The notes under the pieces are model-generated. The model ran no database searches. It was not told the DNA's origin and was given only the letters and a program-made list of their open reading frames with translations. Positions 54,697 to 63,603 of a stretch of 64,000 nucleotides of DNA are shown piece by piece (position 1 is the stretch's first letter; each line of letters opens with the position of its first letter). Position numbers and translations under genes: made by a program. The stretch covers positions 3,980,501 through 4,044,500 of the forward strand of contig NZ_CP070353.1 of NCBI RefSeq assembly GCF_016919405.1, read 5' to 3'. Origin of the DNA: Ensifer sp. PDNC004 (lineage in GTDB: Bacteria > Pseudomonadota > Alphaproteobacteria > Rhizobiales > Rhizobiaceae).

Positions 54697-55215
54697 TCAG
54701 GCCCTCCTTTCGGTATTCTCTGAAATCATCGCCGCGAGCCTGAGGCGCGCGGTCGACAGTCTGCTCATGACGGTGCCGATCGGAATGCCCAGGATATCGG
54801 CGGTCTCGCGATAGCTGTGGCCTTCGACATTGACCAGCAGGAACACGCTCGCCAGCCCCTCGGGCATCGACAGGATCATCTTCTGCAACTGATTGGCGTA
54901 GACGGCTTTTTCGGCCGCGGGCTCGATGCTGAGCTCGTCATGTCCGAGTGCGTCGACCGTGCCGCTGCCGGTGCGGACCTTGCGCTTGCGGATTTCGTCG
55001 ACCCAGAGATTGCGCGTCATCGCGTAGACCCAGCTTTCCAGCCGGCCCTCTCCGTTCCAGAGGTGGCTGCGGGTGATCGCGCGCTCGCAGGCTTCCTGGA
55101 CGAGGTCGTCGGCGTCATTGGCATTGCGCGTCAGCGTCATCGCGAAACGGCGCAATTTGGGCAGCAGGCTGACCAAGTCGCGTCTGAAGTCCTTCGTTTC
55201 TGCCGCTGGACGCAT
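54697..55215 (-). CDS. ECF sigma factor
   Basis: A 172-residue extracytoplasmic-function sigma-70 factor. Region 2 is RFAMTLTRNANDADDLVQEA with DNA-melting residues in SWVYAMTRNLWVDEIRKRK; region 4 helix-turn-helix is VFLLVNVEGHSYRETADILG followed by IPIGTVMSRLSTARLRLA. No anti-sigma or receiver domain is fused. ATG 55215 is chosen because GGAAGAG is upstream; an earlier ATG at 55248 has no ribosome site. It is divergent from a lipoprotein gene across 372 bp. Confidence 0.9.
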   Translation of the reverse strand: MRPAAETKDFRRDLVSLLPKLRRFAMTLTRNANDADDLVQEACERAITRSHLWNGEGRLESWVYAMTRNLWVDEIRKRKVRTGSGTVDALGHDELSIEPAAEKAVYANQLQKMILSMPEGLASVFLLVNVEGHSYRETADILGIPIGTVMSRLSTARLRLAAMISENTERRA

Positions 55216-55587
55216 TTCTCTTCCAATGAAACGTGCCGGATCATGCATTTATTCGCCGTGCTGGGCACGAGCGGATGATATGAAACATTTGCTCCTTAGT
55301 CTGCAAGGGAAGTCCCGGAACGGAAAGCAAATTCTGCTGCTTCATGGCGCCTTTTCCCAAAAAGCTTTCCCTTGCCCGCGCCCGTTAATCACGCGCTTCG
55401 TTACCGTTAACTGCAACGGGGGCCGGAGATCGCGTCAAAGTTCGGCCCGAATCTGACTGGACGTCATGCACAACTGCAGGTCGATGTCGGGGACACGCCA
55501 ATGAACGCACAGCATCGCAATGGCATGAGTATTGTCAGGTTTGTCGGGAGACATTGTGGCGGAGGCCGCATTCGGCGAGGTACGGCC
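55216..55587. other. long divergent intergenic region
   Basis: 372 bp between the sigma factor gene (minus) and the DUF3313-like lipoprotein gene (plus). It presumably holds both promoters. It contains GGAAC at 55317-55321 on the plus strand and an AT-rich block near 55385-55415, but I could not define a convincing ECF -35/-10 pair, and I see no gene or RNA in it. Confidence 0.4.
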
Positions 55588-56514
55588 GTGATACGCACGG
55601 CTGCGCTGGTGCCGCTGTTTGTGGGGCTTGCCGCCTGCCAGAGCGCCCAGGTCTTGGAAACGGGGTCGCTTTCCTCCTACAAGGATTTCGTCGCCAGCGA
55701 CGGGATGGTGACCAAGACGAAGTACCGGGTGGATGCCGCCGCCACCAAGAACGTCAAGACCGTGCATGTAATCCCGACGACCTTTGCCGCCACTGCGGAT
55801 CTCGACAAGCTCGGGGATCCGCAGAAGAAGCTGGTGGCAACCGCAATCGACCGGTCGCTTTGCGAAGCTTTGAGCGCACAGTTCGACGTCGTGCCGATCT
55901 CCAAGCCCGCCGACATGGCGGTACGCTCCGTGATCAGCAAGGTCAAATCGACAAATGCCGTCGTCGCCGGCGTGTCGACCGTCACCTCGGCCGTTTCTCC
56001 GATCCCGGTTCCGCGCATTCCCATTGGTCTTGGAAGCCTCGCGGTCGAGGCGGAGGCCTTCGACCCGCAGGGCAAGCAGATCGCCGGCCTTGCCTGGGCG
56101 CGTGGCGCCAACATCCTCACCAACGGCTCCCGCGCCTCGACGGCCGCCGACGCCTTCGAGCTTGCAGGCGATTTCTCGGGCGACTTCAGCGCGCTGCTCG
56201 AAAAATCGGGCGACCCGATGAAGTCCGATTTCGAGCTGCCGTCGATGAAGAACGTCAAGAACAGCGTCGCCTATGCGGTCACCGGCAAACCCACCGATCC
56301 GGATTGCGCCGTGTTCGGCAAGGGATCCGGTCTTGGCGGCATCGCCGGCGGCGCGCTCGGCCTGCCGCCGGAATGGTCGGAAAAGAAGAACGAGGCAAAG
56401 TCGATTGCCGATGGCACGATGGGAAGCGATGCTCCGGCAGACGCGGCGAAGGGAAATGCGGCCAAGGGAACCGAGCCCAAGAAGACGACGGCAAGCGGGT
56501 CGAAGAAAACCTGA
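55588..56514 (+). CDS. DUF3313-like lipoprotein
   Basis: A 308-residue predicted lipoprotein: the signal MIRTAALVPLFVGLAAC has a lipobox Leu-Ala-Ala-Cys with Cys17. The body resembles DUF3313 (YKDFVASDGMVTKTKYRVDA, ATAIDRSLCEALSAQFDVVP, AVEAEAFDPQGKQIAGLAW), and the last 45 residues are Lys/Ala/Gly-rich low complexity. GTG 55588 with GAGG 8 nt upstream gives a normal signal; ATG 55525 would not. It is divergent from the ECF sigma gene and may be a sigma target. Function unknown. Confidence 0.78.
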   Translation: MIRTAALVPLFVGLAACQSAQVLETGSLSSYKDFVASDGMVTKTKYRVDAAATKNVKTVHVIPTTFAATADLDKLGDPQKKLVATAIDRSLCEALSAQFDVVPISKPADMAVRSVISKVKSTNAVVAGVSTVTSAVSPIPVPRIPIGLGSLAVEAEAFDPQGKQIAGLAWARGANILTNGSRASTAADAFELAGDFSGDFSALLEKSGDPMKSDFELPSMKNVKNSVAYAVTGKPTDPDCAVFGKGSGLGGIAGGALGLPPEWSEKKNEAKSIADGTMGSDAPADAAKGNAAKGTEPKKTTASGSKKT

Positions 56515-56586
56515 CGTCCCGGTGCGTCTCCGCGGCACGTCGGATCGAGGCGGCGCCTGGCGCCGCCCGTCCATTTTATCGCCCGG

Positions 56587-57138
56587 TCAGTACTGACGGA
56601 CGCCACCCAGCGACTGAAGCAGGGCGCGGTAGGCCCAGGTGTTTTCGCCGCCGCGGTCGCGGATCTCGACCAGTTGCACCCGCGCTTCCTCGACACGGCC
56701 CTGTTCGATGAGCGCCTGGCCCATGTAGGAGCGGGCGAGGATGTAGTTCTCGTCGGCCTGGAGCGCGCGCTTGTAGTACTGCATGCCGAGTTCCATGCGC
56801 CCGGCCTTGCGGTTGGCATAGCCGAGATAGTTGAGAACCCGGGCACTTTGCTGGTCCTTGACGGCGCCGAGCACCTTGATCGAATTCTCATACTGGCCGG
56901 CATAGGCGAGTTCACGGGCCGCCTGGAACAGGATGTCGTCGCCAAGCTCGCTCTTCTTGGCGTCAACGCAGGCCTTTTTCTTGGCGTCCCACACCTTGCC
57001 GTCGGTGCATTCGCTGGTGGTCTTGGTTTTCTTCGGCGGTTCGCTCGTATCCTCGCCGGCGGCCATCACCGCATGCGCCATGAAGCTGGTTGCCCCGGCG
57101 GCAAACAGGGCGAAAACGAGGTTCTTGTGGTTCATCAT
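56587..57138 (-). CDS. exported TPR protein
   Basis: A 183-residue protein with a signal peptide (MMNHKNLVFALFAAGATSFMAHAVMA) and three tetratricopeptide-like helical pairs (AARELAYAGQYENSIKVLGA, RVLNYLGYANRKAGRMELGM, ARSYMGQALIEQGRVEEARV). Two cysteines in SECTDGKVWDAKKKACVD may form a disulfide. Probably a periplasmic scaffold for protein contacts. GGGAG lies 5 nt upstream of ATG 57138. No neighbour indicates a partner. Confidence 0.8.
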   Translation of the reverse strand: MMNHKNLVFALFAAGATSFMAHAVMAAGEDTSEPPKKTKTTSECTDGKVWDAKKKACVDAKKSELGDDILFQAARELAYAGQYENSIKVLGAVKDQQSARVLNYLGYANRKAGRMELGMQYYKRALQADENYILARSYMGQALIEQGRVEEARVQLVEIRDRGGENTWAYRALLQSLGGVRQY

Positions 57139-57318
57139 GCCATCTCCCATTGCTGGCGCATGACCGCGAAAGCCTCGCGCTGTTTCAAACGACTGCGTGT
57201 TCTGCATTCGCGCAGAGGCGGGCGCGCTGCCATGCGGCGGCGGACCGGAGTATGACGCAGCAGGGCCGGGGTTTATTCGCCGGGCGATGAATTTTCTGCA
57301 GAGGGAGCCGGCGTTCGG

Positions 57319-58221
57319 CTAGAAGCGTGTGGTTTCGGCGAGCGACACCGTGGTGGCATCGTCGTTCAGGGCGTAGCGCTCGCGCGTCAGGTGCCAGTTC
57401 CCGGCTTCACCGGCGACGGTGAACAGGTTGTAGGCTGCCGGCGGCTTGTGGCCGCCAGGACCTTGCGAGGCCGAGGCGATGCCGACAACCGGGACAGGGG
57501 CATGCTGGCCCTTCAGCCAATAGACGGTGTTGAGGTGGGTGTGGCCGTGGATCACGAGTTCCGCGCCGCCCGACGAGATCGTCGCGGCAAAGCGGCGAAT
57601 GCCGATCATGCGCTTGTGCATCGAGGTTGCGCCGCGGATCGGCGGATGGTGGATCATGACGATGCGGAAGAGCCCGGCTTCGCCGGCTTGTCTGAGCAGG
57701 TTGACGGTGGCGCGGGCCTGGCGCTGGCCGAAATAGCCGCTGGCGGCAAAGGGCGGGGTCGCAACGGCGGTCGAGCAGCCGATCAGCGCCACCGGGCCGC
57801 GCACGCGCATATAGGGAAAGCAGCGGTGCCGGTCATGCCAATGCGCCGGCGCATCGTCGCCGCGCATATAGCGATACCAGGCACGGGTGGTCTTCTCGTA
57901 GGCGCCCGGCACATAGGCGTCGTGGTTGCCCGGAACGACGGAGATGTTTTCCGGCTTGCCCGCATCCTCCAGCCATTCGGTGACCGCCTTGATCTCGAGC
58001 GAGGAGGCGAGATTGACGAGATCGCCCGTCATCGCCAGATGGTCCGGATCCTTCTTCTCGATGTCGGCCAGCAGGGTGTCGAGCGTACCGGTAAAGAGAT
58101 GGCGGCTGCGGTTGCGGTGCCAGTTGACGAAACCGGTGATGCGCTTGGAGGCGAGTTCCCTGAGGGATAGCTCGGGCAGTGGCCCGAGATGAACATCGGA
58201 GATATGGGCAAGTTTGAACAT
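57319..58221 (-). CDS. calcineurin-like metallophosphoesterase
   Basis: A 300-residue dimetal phosphoesterase. Motifs in order: Asp/His in LAHISDVHLGP, MTGDLVN, GNHDAY with VVPGNHD, HHPP in VMIHHPPIRGATS, and HGHTHLN. This is the complete calcineurin-like set. No signal peptide. It could act on cyclic nucleotides, nucleotide sugars or other phosphodiesters; substrate is not evident. It is divergent from a NUDIX gene. Confidence 0.88.
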   Translation of the reverse strand: MFKLAHISDVHLGPLPELSLRELASKRITGFVNWHRNRSRHLFTGTLDTLLADIEKKDPDHLAMTGDLVNLASSLEIKAVTEWLEDAGKPENISVVPGNHDAYVPGAYEKTTRAWYRYMRGDDAPAHWHDRHRCFPYMRVRGPVALIGCSTAVATPPFAASGYFGQRQARATVNLLRQAGEAGLFRIVMIHHPPIRGATSMHKRMIGIRRFAATISSGGAELVIHGHTHLNTVYWLKGQHAPVPVVGIASASQGPGGHKPPAAYNLFTVAGEAGNWHLTRERYALNDDATTVSLAETTRF

Positions 58222-58268
58222 CGCCCCCGTCTAGCGCATATTCCGGCCGAGGGGAATCAGGTCGCCCG

Positions 58269-58799
58269 ATGAATCGCGCGTGGCCGGGACGAGGAAGGAA
58301 GAAACGCCTGGAACAGGATCGGCCACCGGAGATGCGGCGCTGGTATCTCCGGCTGCTGATGTGGCTTGCGCATGGCTACTACGCTGTTGCGCGCGGCATG
58401 ACGATGGGTGTGCGGGCGGCCTGTTTCGATGGCGAGGGCCGCGTTTTCCTCGTCCGCCACTCCTACCTGCCGGGCTGGCACCTGCCGGGCGGGGGGCTCG
58501 ACCGCGACGAGGCCTCGATCGACGGCTTGCTGCGGGAGTTGCGCGAGGAGGGGAACCTCGAAGTTTCGGCGCCGCCGGTGCTCATCCAGGTCTACTACAA
58601 CAGGCGCACGAGCCGCCGCGACCACGTCGTCTTCTACCGCTGTGACAGTGTCAGCCAGAGCGCGCCGAAAACGCCCGATCTCGAGATTTCCGAAAGTGGC
58701 TTCTTCCCACTGGACGCGCTGCCTGACGACACCACGCCGGCGACACGCCGCCGGCTCGCGGAACTTGCCGGCGGCATCGCAATCGATCGCTACTGGTAG
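58269..58799 (+). CDS. NUDIX hydrolase
   Basis: A 176-residue NUDIX hydrolase. The box GGLDRDEASIDGLLRELREE-G (residues about 76-96) fits Gx5Ex7REUxEExGU exactly. The N-terminal 40 residues form an amphipathic region (WYLRLLMWLAHGYYAVARG) before the sheet that holds RHSYLPGWHLPGG. Substrate is a nucleoside diphosphate derivative of unknown identity. Its stop codon lies inside a perfect hairpin shared with the convergent GST gene. Confidence 0.88.
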   Translation: MNRAWPGRGRKKRLEQDRPPEMRRWYLRLLMWLAHGYYAVARGMTMGVRAACFDGEGRVFLVRHSYLPGWHLPGGGLDRDEASIDGLLRELREEGNLEVSAPPVLIQVYYNRRTSRRDHVVFYRCDSVSQSAPKTPDLEISESGFFPLDALPDDTTPATRRRLAELAGGIAIDRYW

Positions 58800-58809
58800 C
58801 GATCGATTG
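58780..58809. terminator. perfect 13-bp hairpin between convergent genes
   Basis: CAATCGATCGCTA (58780-58792) pairs exactly with TAGCGATCGATTG (58797-58809), loop CTGG. It includes the NUDIX stop codon and ends 17 bp before the GST gene end. T-tracts are short, so it may act as a bidirectional terminator or mRNA 3' stabiliser. Confidence 0.55.
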
Positions 58810-58826
58810 TCCGTTTCAGTGCGGGC

Positions 58827-59804
58827 CTACAGCGCTTCACGGCCGTGCGGGGCGGTGAGGTCGAGTACTGGACCCACCGGCACGACGCCCGTCGGGTTGA
58901 TGGTCGTGTGGCTGCGGTAGTAGTGCTCCTTGATGTGGCGCATGTCGACGGTCTCGGCCACGCCCGGCACCTGATAGAGTTCCCGCAGATACCCTTGCAG
59001 GTTCGGATAGTCGGCGATGCGGCGGACGTTGCACTTGAAGTGGCCGACATAGACTGGGTCGAAGCGCACCAGCGTCGTGAACAGCCGCCAGTCAGCCTCG
59101 GTGAGACGGCTGCCGGTGAGGTAACGGTGCGAGCCGAGGCGCTCTTCGAGCTTGTCCAGGCGGGCAAAGAGTGCGCTCACACTTTCCTCGTAGGCGGATT
59201 GTGTGGTGGCAAAGCCGGCCTTGTAGACGCCGTTGTTGACGTCGTTGTAGACGTCGGTGTTCATTGCATCGATCTCGCCGCGCAACTCTTCCGGGTAGAA
59301 ATCGAGCGTCGAGCCGGTCAGACCATCGAAGGCGGAATTGAACATCCGGATGATCTCGGAGGATTCATTCGAGACGATCGTGTTCTGCTTCTTGTCCCAG
59401 AGGATGGGAACGGTCACGCGGCCGGAATAGTTGGCGTCGGCGCGGGTATAGACCTGCCACAGCGCCTTCGAACCGAAGAGATGGTCGCCGGTGCCGATGC
59501 CGCCGTCCTTGAACTCCCAGCCCTGGGCGAGCATCAGCGGATCGACCACCGAAACCGAGATCAGGTCCTCGAGCTTCTTCAGCTTGCGGAAGATCAGCGT
59601 GCGGTGCGCCCAGGGACAGGCGAGCGAAACATAGAGATGGTAGCGACCGGCCTCGGCCTTGAAGCCGGCGTCGCCGCTCGGGCCGGCCGATCCGTCCGCC
59701 GTCACCCAGTTGCGGAACTGCGAAGCGCTGCGCTTGAAGTGACCGTTCGTTGCCACCGTGTCGTACCAGACGTCCTGCCAGACGCCGTCCACCAACCTGC
59801 CCAT
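58827..59804 (-). CDS. glutathionyl-hydroquinone reductase (YqjG type)
   Basis: A 325-residue omega-class-like glutathione transferase (Xi class). The catalytic Cys is in LACPWAHRTLIFRKL; PILWDKKQNTIVSNESSEII is the glutathione-binding turn; VPGVAETVDMRHIKEHYYRS is the C-terminal signature. These enzymes reduce glutathionyl-hydroquinones. It is divergent from a GNAT gene across 260 bp in which I found no operator. Confidence 0.9.
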   Translation of the reverse strand: MGRLVDGVWQDVWYDTVATNGHFKRSASQFRNWVTADGSAGPSGDAGFKAEAGRYHLYVSLACPWAHRTLIFRKLKKLEDLISVSVVDPLMLAQGWEFKDGGIGTGDHLFGSKALWQVYTRADANYSGRVTVPILWDKKQNTIVSNESSEIIRMFNSAFDGLTGSTLDFYPEELRGEIDAMNTDVYNDVNNGVYKAGFATTQSAYEESVSALFARLDKLEERLGSHRYLTGSRLTEADWRLFTTLVRFDPVYVGHFKCNVRRIADYPNLQGYLRELYQVPGVAETVDMRHIKEHYYRSHTTINPTGVVPVGPVLDLTAPHGREAL

Positions 59805-60064
59805 CGGACAAACTCCTTCGTGATCGTTGCCTCAATAGATAACGCTTCCAGCGCCATTCGATAGGTAGCGAAATCGGAACAGTGCGTTTTAGGCTTTGAC
59901 AGAGGGCAAATTTCTGCTATCGGCGATTTCACAACTTTTTTCGTGTCTGGAAGAATCCACACAGATGATGTTCTCGGGAAACCTGCGACGACGCTGATGC
60001 TGCCAACGCCCTCGTCGGGCGAAGCCATCCCTATGTCTGTTCGCATGCCTGGTTTCTCGATCTC

Positions 60065-60610
60065 ATGAAAAAGCACGATCTCGTCTATCTGACCGAAGAC
60101 GCGTCCCACGACGCAGCCATCGAAATCATCAACGAAGAAGCTTTCGGCCCCGGCCGGTTCGCACGCGCTGCCGCGCGCATCCGCGAGCAGGGGCCGCATG
60201 ACCGGTCGATGTCCTTCATCTGCGCCGACAACGGCGAGACGATCGCATCGGTCCGGATGACGCCTGTCATGGCGGGCTCGATCAAGGGCCATCTGCTCGG
60301 GCCGCTCGCCGTCCGGCCGTCGCACAAGAACCAGGGCATCGGCCGGGAACTGGTGCGCATCGCGGTCGAGGCGGCACGGCGGAAGGGCTCGCATGCGGTG
60401 ATCCTCGTCGGCGATCCGCCTTACTATCAGCCGCTCGGTTTCGAGAAGGTGCGCTACGCGGCACTCGAGTTTCCGGGGCCGGTCGATCCGGCGCGGGTGC
60501 TTGTCGTGCCGATGGCCGAGGGCGTGCATGCCGGACTTTCCGGCGTCATCGCCTGGCGGGATGACAAGCTGGTGCAGGCGCAGCCGATCGCTTTGCCGCT
60601 AGCCGGCTGA
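60065..60610 (+). CDS. YhbS-type GNAT acetyltransferase
   Basis: A 181-residue GNAT acetyltransferase. The acetyl-CoA motif is LAVRPSHKNQGIGRELVRIA, followed by GDPPYYQPLGFEKVRYAAL, the YhbS hallmark. Substrate unknown. It is convergent with two more GNAT genes on the minus strand (8 bp between stops). Confidence 0.85.
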   Translation: MKKHDLVYLTEDASHDAAIEIINEEAFGPGRFARAAARIREQGPHDRSMSFICADNGETIASVRMTPVMAGSIKGHLLGPLAVRPSHKNQGIGRELVRIAVEAARRKGSHAVILVGDPPYYQPLGFEKVRYAALEFPGPVDPARVLVVPMAEGVHAGLSGVIAWRDDKLVQAQPIALPLAG

Positions 60611-60618
60611 CGCGGATC

Positions 60619-61041
60619 TTATCGCGTCACGAGCGACTTCTTCAGAAACACCCGGGTTCGGCCAATCGGGAAATCCGGCAGTTCACCGAAGGCCGCATAG
60701 CCCTGGCGTTCGTAGGCGCGCAGGGCCTGCGGGTTGAAGGTGTCGATCCAGGCGCTGTGGCAGCCGCGCTTGCGCGCTTCGTCCTCGGCCGCCTGCAACA
60801 GCTTGCCAGCAAGCCCCTGGCCGCGAAGATCTTCCGGCAGCCACAGCCACTGCACGAACAGCCAGCCCCAGCCGGTGTAACCGTTCAAGCCGCCGCGCGC
60901 TCCCTTGGCCTCCGGGCCACCGACCAGGACGGCGAGGGGGCGGCGCTCCGACGGGCCGATGTCGGCGGCGTTGAAGGCGGTCAGGCCGTTGCCGATGGCT
61001 TCGATCGCCTCGGGCGGTGCGGCGTCGGTGACGACGAACAT
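60619..61041 (-). CDS. GNAT acetyltransferase
   Basis: A 140-residue GNAT protein: LFVQWLWLPEDLRGQGLAGK with acetyl-CoA loop, then SAWIDTFNPQALRAYERQGY. Starts 6 bp after the stop of the upstream GNAT gene (61048), so it is translated from the same mRNA as that gene. Substrate unknown. It is the terminal gene of the minus-strand unit that begins beyond the right edge. Confidence 0.84.
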   Translation of the reverse strand: MFVVTDAAPPEAIEAIGNGLTAFNAADIGPSERRPLAVLVGGPEAKGARGGLNGYTGWGWLFVQWLWLPEDLRGQGLAGKLLQAAEDEARKRGCHSAWIDTFNPQALRAYERQGYAAFGELPDFPIGRTRVFLKKSLVTR

Positions 61042-61047
61042 CGGTCC

Positions 61048-61527
61048 TTACCTCTCGACACGGCGCATGCTGAAAACATCCAGGCGGTCCTCGCCGACAT
61101 CCGTCTCGTCGAGTTGCCAGCCGAGGCGCTCGTAGAAGGCGCGCTTGCCCGAGAGGGCGCAAAGATGCACGGCTTCGGCGCCCGTATCGAGCGCCGCCTG
61201 CGCTGCCTGCAGCACGATGTCTCCGCCGACGCCGGCGCCGCGGAACTGTGGATCGACCCAGACGGCAGCGACCCAGGGGGTGAGATCCGGCCGCTCTTCA
61301 AGGTCGGAGGCGATGACCGAGGCAGTGCCGACGAAATCGTCGCCGGCATGAGCCACCAGACACAGCTGCTCGGTATCGGCGGCAAGGCTCTCCTGAAGCA
61401 GGCCGGTGATGTGTTCCAGCGGAAAGCCATGCGGCTCCCACCAGGCGCGCCAGATGCGGTCTGCCGCGGCATCGAAGAAATGCGGCGCTTCGCGAAGGTC
61501 GCTGACGATCATGGTTCGCTCGCTCAT
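61048..61527 (-). CDS. GNAT acetyltransferase
   Basis: A 159-residue GNAT protein with AAVWVDPQFRGAGVGGDIVL and SGKRAFYERLGWQLDETDVG. Its ATG overlaps the stop of the large membrane protein gene (ATGA, 61524-61527), so the two are translationally coupled. The coupling of an acetyltransferase to an envelope protein unit is unexplained; substrate unknown. Confidence 0.84.
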   Translation of the reverse strand: MSERTMIVSDLREAPHFFDAAADRIWRAWWEPHGFPLEHITGLLQESLAADTEQLCLVAHAGDDFVGTASVIASDLEERPDLTPWVAAVWVDPQFRGAGVGGDIVLQAAQAALDTGAEAVHLCALSGKRAFYERLGWQLDETDVGEDRLDVFSMRRVER

Positions 61528-63593
61528 CGTCCCTCGCGATACCAGGTGGCGGAAATCAGCAGCAGCAGTGCCGCAAGACCAAGGAAGCCGGTAAACAGCG
61601 GCACGGAATTGACGCCCTTCAACACGGTCTCGTCGGTCATGCGGATCGAGAGCCGCTGGTCGTCTGCTGCACGCACCGAGCCCCTGACCGGCAGAACCGT
61701 GGGCAGGTCGAGTGCTCCATCTGCACTGGCAAGGCGCCGCACGAGGCCCTTGGTCTTGTCCGCCCAGGGACGCAGCTTGTCCTCGGTCGAGATCGCCGCC
61801 TTGAATTCCGGGGCGTTGGGGTCGCCGACATGGGCAAGAGCCGTGAGCTCGCCGTTCGACATTTCGAACAGCCCGGTTGCGGTGGTGGCGACTTCAGCCG
61901 AGTAGAGGCCCGGCTGGCGTTCGGTCAGCTTGACGTCCTGCTTCTCGCCGGAGGGCGAGGTCAAGGTCACCGGACCCGGATCGCCGTCGATCGTCTGGCG
62001 GGTGATTTCCAGCGTGCGGCCGCGGGCGCGTGCCGTCAGCGCCTCTTCTTCGAGCGAGGGCTCCTGCATCAGCCAATGGGCGGTGCGGCGATAGAGCGAC
62101 ACGTGCGGGCCGCCGCCTTCGAAGCCGCGCGCCCAGAGCCAGCCCTGGTCGGAGAGCAGCATCGCGACGCGGCCCTTGCCGACGCGGTTAAGCACCAGCA
62201 GCGGTTTGCCGTCGGCCGCTTCCATGACCGTATGGCCCTGCGGCCGGTTGACGTCGACCGTGCGGAACCAGCGGCCCCAGTGCGGCGGCTCGCTGTCGGA
62301 GCCTTCGAGACCGCGGGTCACCGGATGCTTCTTTCCTTCCTCCGACAGGCGGGGGAAAAAGGCCTTTTCGTTCATCACGCCCGTGGGTGCTGCCGGCAGC
62401 ACGGCCTCAAGCGGTGTCGCTGCAATCGAATCGTCGCCGGCATGTTCGGGGCCGGCCGCGATCAGCAGCGCGCCGCCGTTCTCCACATATTGCGCGATGT
62501 TGTCGTAGTAGAGGATCGGCAGCAGGCCGCGGTGCTGGTAGCGGTCGAGAATGATCAGGTCGAACTCGTTGATCTTGTCGACGAAGAGTTCGCGCGTCGG
62601 GAAGGCGATCAGCGACAACTCGTTGATCGGCGTGCCGTCCTGCTTTTCCTGCGGGCGCAGAATGGTGAAATGCACGAGATCGACGGCTGCGTCGGACTTT
62701 AGAAGGTTGCGCCAGGCGCGCTCGCCGGCATGCGGCTCGCCGGAGACCAAGAGCACGCGCAGGTTCTCGCGGATGCCGTCGAGCACGTGGACCGCGCGGT
62801 TGTTGGCCGTCGTCACTTCGCCCGGAACAGCATCGACGGCAAATTCGAGCACGTTGTTGCCGCCGCGCGGAACGTTGAAGGCGAAGGGCACGTCGGTGCC
62901 GGGTTCGGCCCGCTCGCGGGCGATCTCGTTGCCGTTGAGGCGGATCGTGACTTCGGCGCTGCCGCCGGGGGCAGCGCCATCGTCGACCACCCGGAACGAG
63001 AGCTTCTGCTCCTCGCCTACGATGCCGAAGCGCGGCGGATTGATCAGTTCCACACGCCGGTCGAATTCATCGGGCTTGCCGGTGATCAGCCCGTGCACGG
63101 GGGCGTCGAAGCCGAGCGTGCGACCGACATCGGGGACGTCATGGATCTGGCCGTCGGTGACGAAAATCGCGCCGCCGATGCGCGCCGGCGGAACGTCAGA
63201 CAGCGAGGAGGCGAGCGCGGAGAAGAGATTGGTCGATGGCGACACATCTGCCGGATCGGTGTTTGCCTCGATGATGCGAGGTTCGATCAGCGGTATGGCC
63301 GACAGCCGCTCCTTCAGGCCCTCGACGGCGCGATCGGTCTGCGCGGTGCGATCGCCGTTCTGCTGGCTCTGGCTGCGGTCGACGACGACGGCGACGATGG
63401 TCGAGAGCGGATCGCGCAGTTCCACGAAAATCGAAGGATTGGCGATCGCAAGCCCCAGAGCTGCGAGTGCCGCCAGGCGCAGCCAGGCGCCGCGCACCTT
63501 CTGCCAGAGGCCATAGGCGATGAACAGCGCCGCGACTGCAAGCAGCGGGACGAAGTAGATCCACGGGATCAGCGGAGCAAAGCCATAGGTCAT
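61524..63593 (-). CDS. large membrane protein with vWA/BatA-like features
   Basis: A 689-residue protein with membrane helices near both ends (about residues 8-28 and 32-55, and GFLGLAALLLLISATWY near the C-terminus) around a large extracytoplasmic part. STIVAVVVDRSQSQQNGDRT resembles a von Willebrand A MIDAS start (DRSQSQ in place of DxSxS), and the middle has a glutamine-amidotransferase-like fold (LLVSGEPHAGERAWRNLLK; NGGALLIAAGPEHAG). This layout occurs with DUF4159/BatA and MoxR genes. ATG 63593 has GAGGG upstream. Confidence 0.78.
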   Translation of the reverse strand: MTYGFAPLIPWIYFVPLLAVAALFIAYGLWQKVRGAWLRLAALAALGLAIANPSIFVELRDPLSTIVAVVVDRSQSQQNGDRTAQTDRAVEGLKERLSAIPLIEPRIIEANTDPADVSPSTNLFSALASSLSDVPPARIGGAIFVTDGQIHDVPDVGRTLGFDAPVHGLITGKPDEFDRRVELINPPRFGIVGEEQKLSFRVVDDGAAPGGSAEVTIRLNGNEIARERAEPGTDVPFAFNVPRGGNNVLEFAVDAVPGEVTTANNRAVHVLDGIRENLRVLLVSGEPHAGERAWRNLLKSDAAVDLVHFTILRPQEKQDGTPINELSLIAFPTRELFVDKINEFDLIILDRYQHRGLLPILYYDNIAQYVENGGALLIAAGPEHAGDDSIAATPLEAVLPAAPTGVMNEKAFFPRLSEEGKKHPVTRGLEGSDSEPPHWGRWFRTVDVNRPQGHTVMEAADGKPLLVLNRVGKGRVAMLLSDQGWLWARGFEGGGPHVSLYRRTAHWLMQEPSLEEEALTARARGRTLEITRQTIDGDPGPVTLTSPSGEKQDVKLTERQPGLYSAEVATTATGLFEMSNGELTALAHVGDPNAPEFKAAISTEDKLRPWADKTKGLVRRLASADGALDLPTVLPVRGSVRAADDQRLSIRMTDETVLKGVNSVPLFTGFLGLAALLLLISATWYREGR

Positions 63594-63603
63594 CGATCGG
63601 CCC

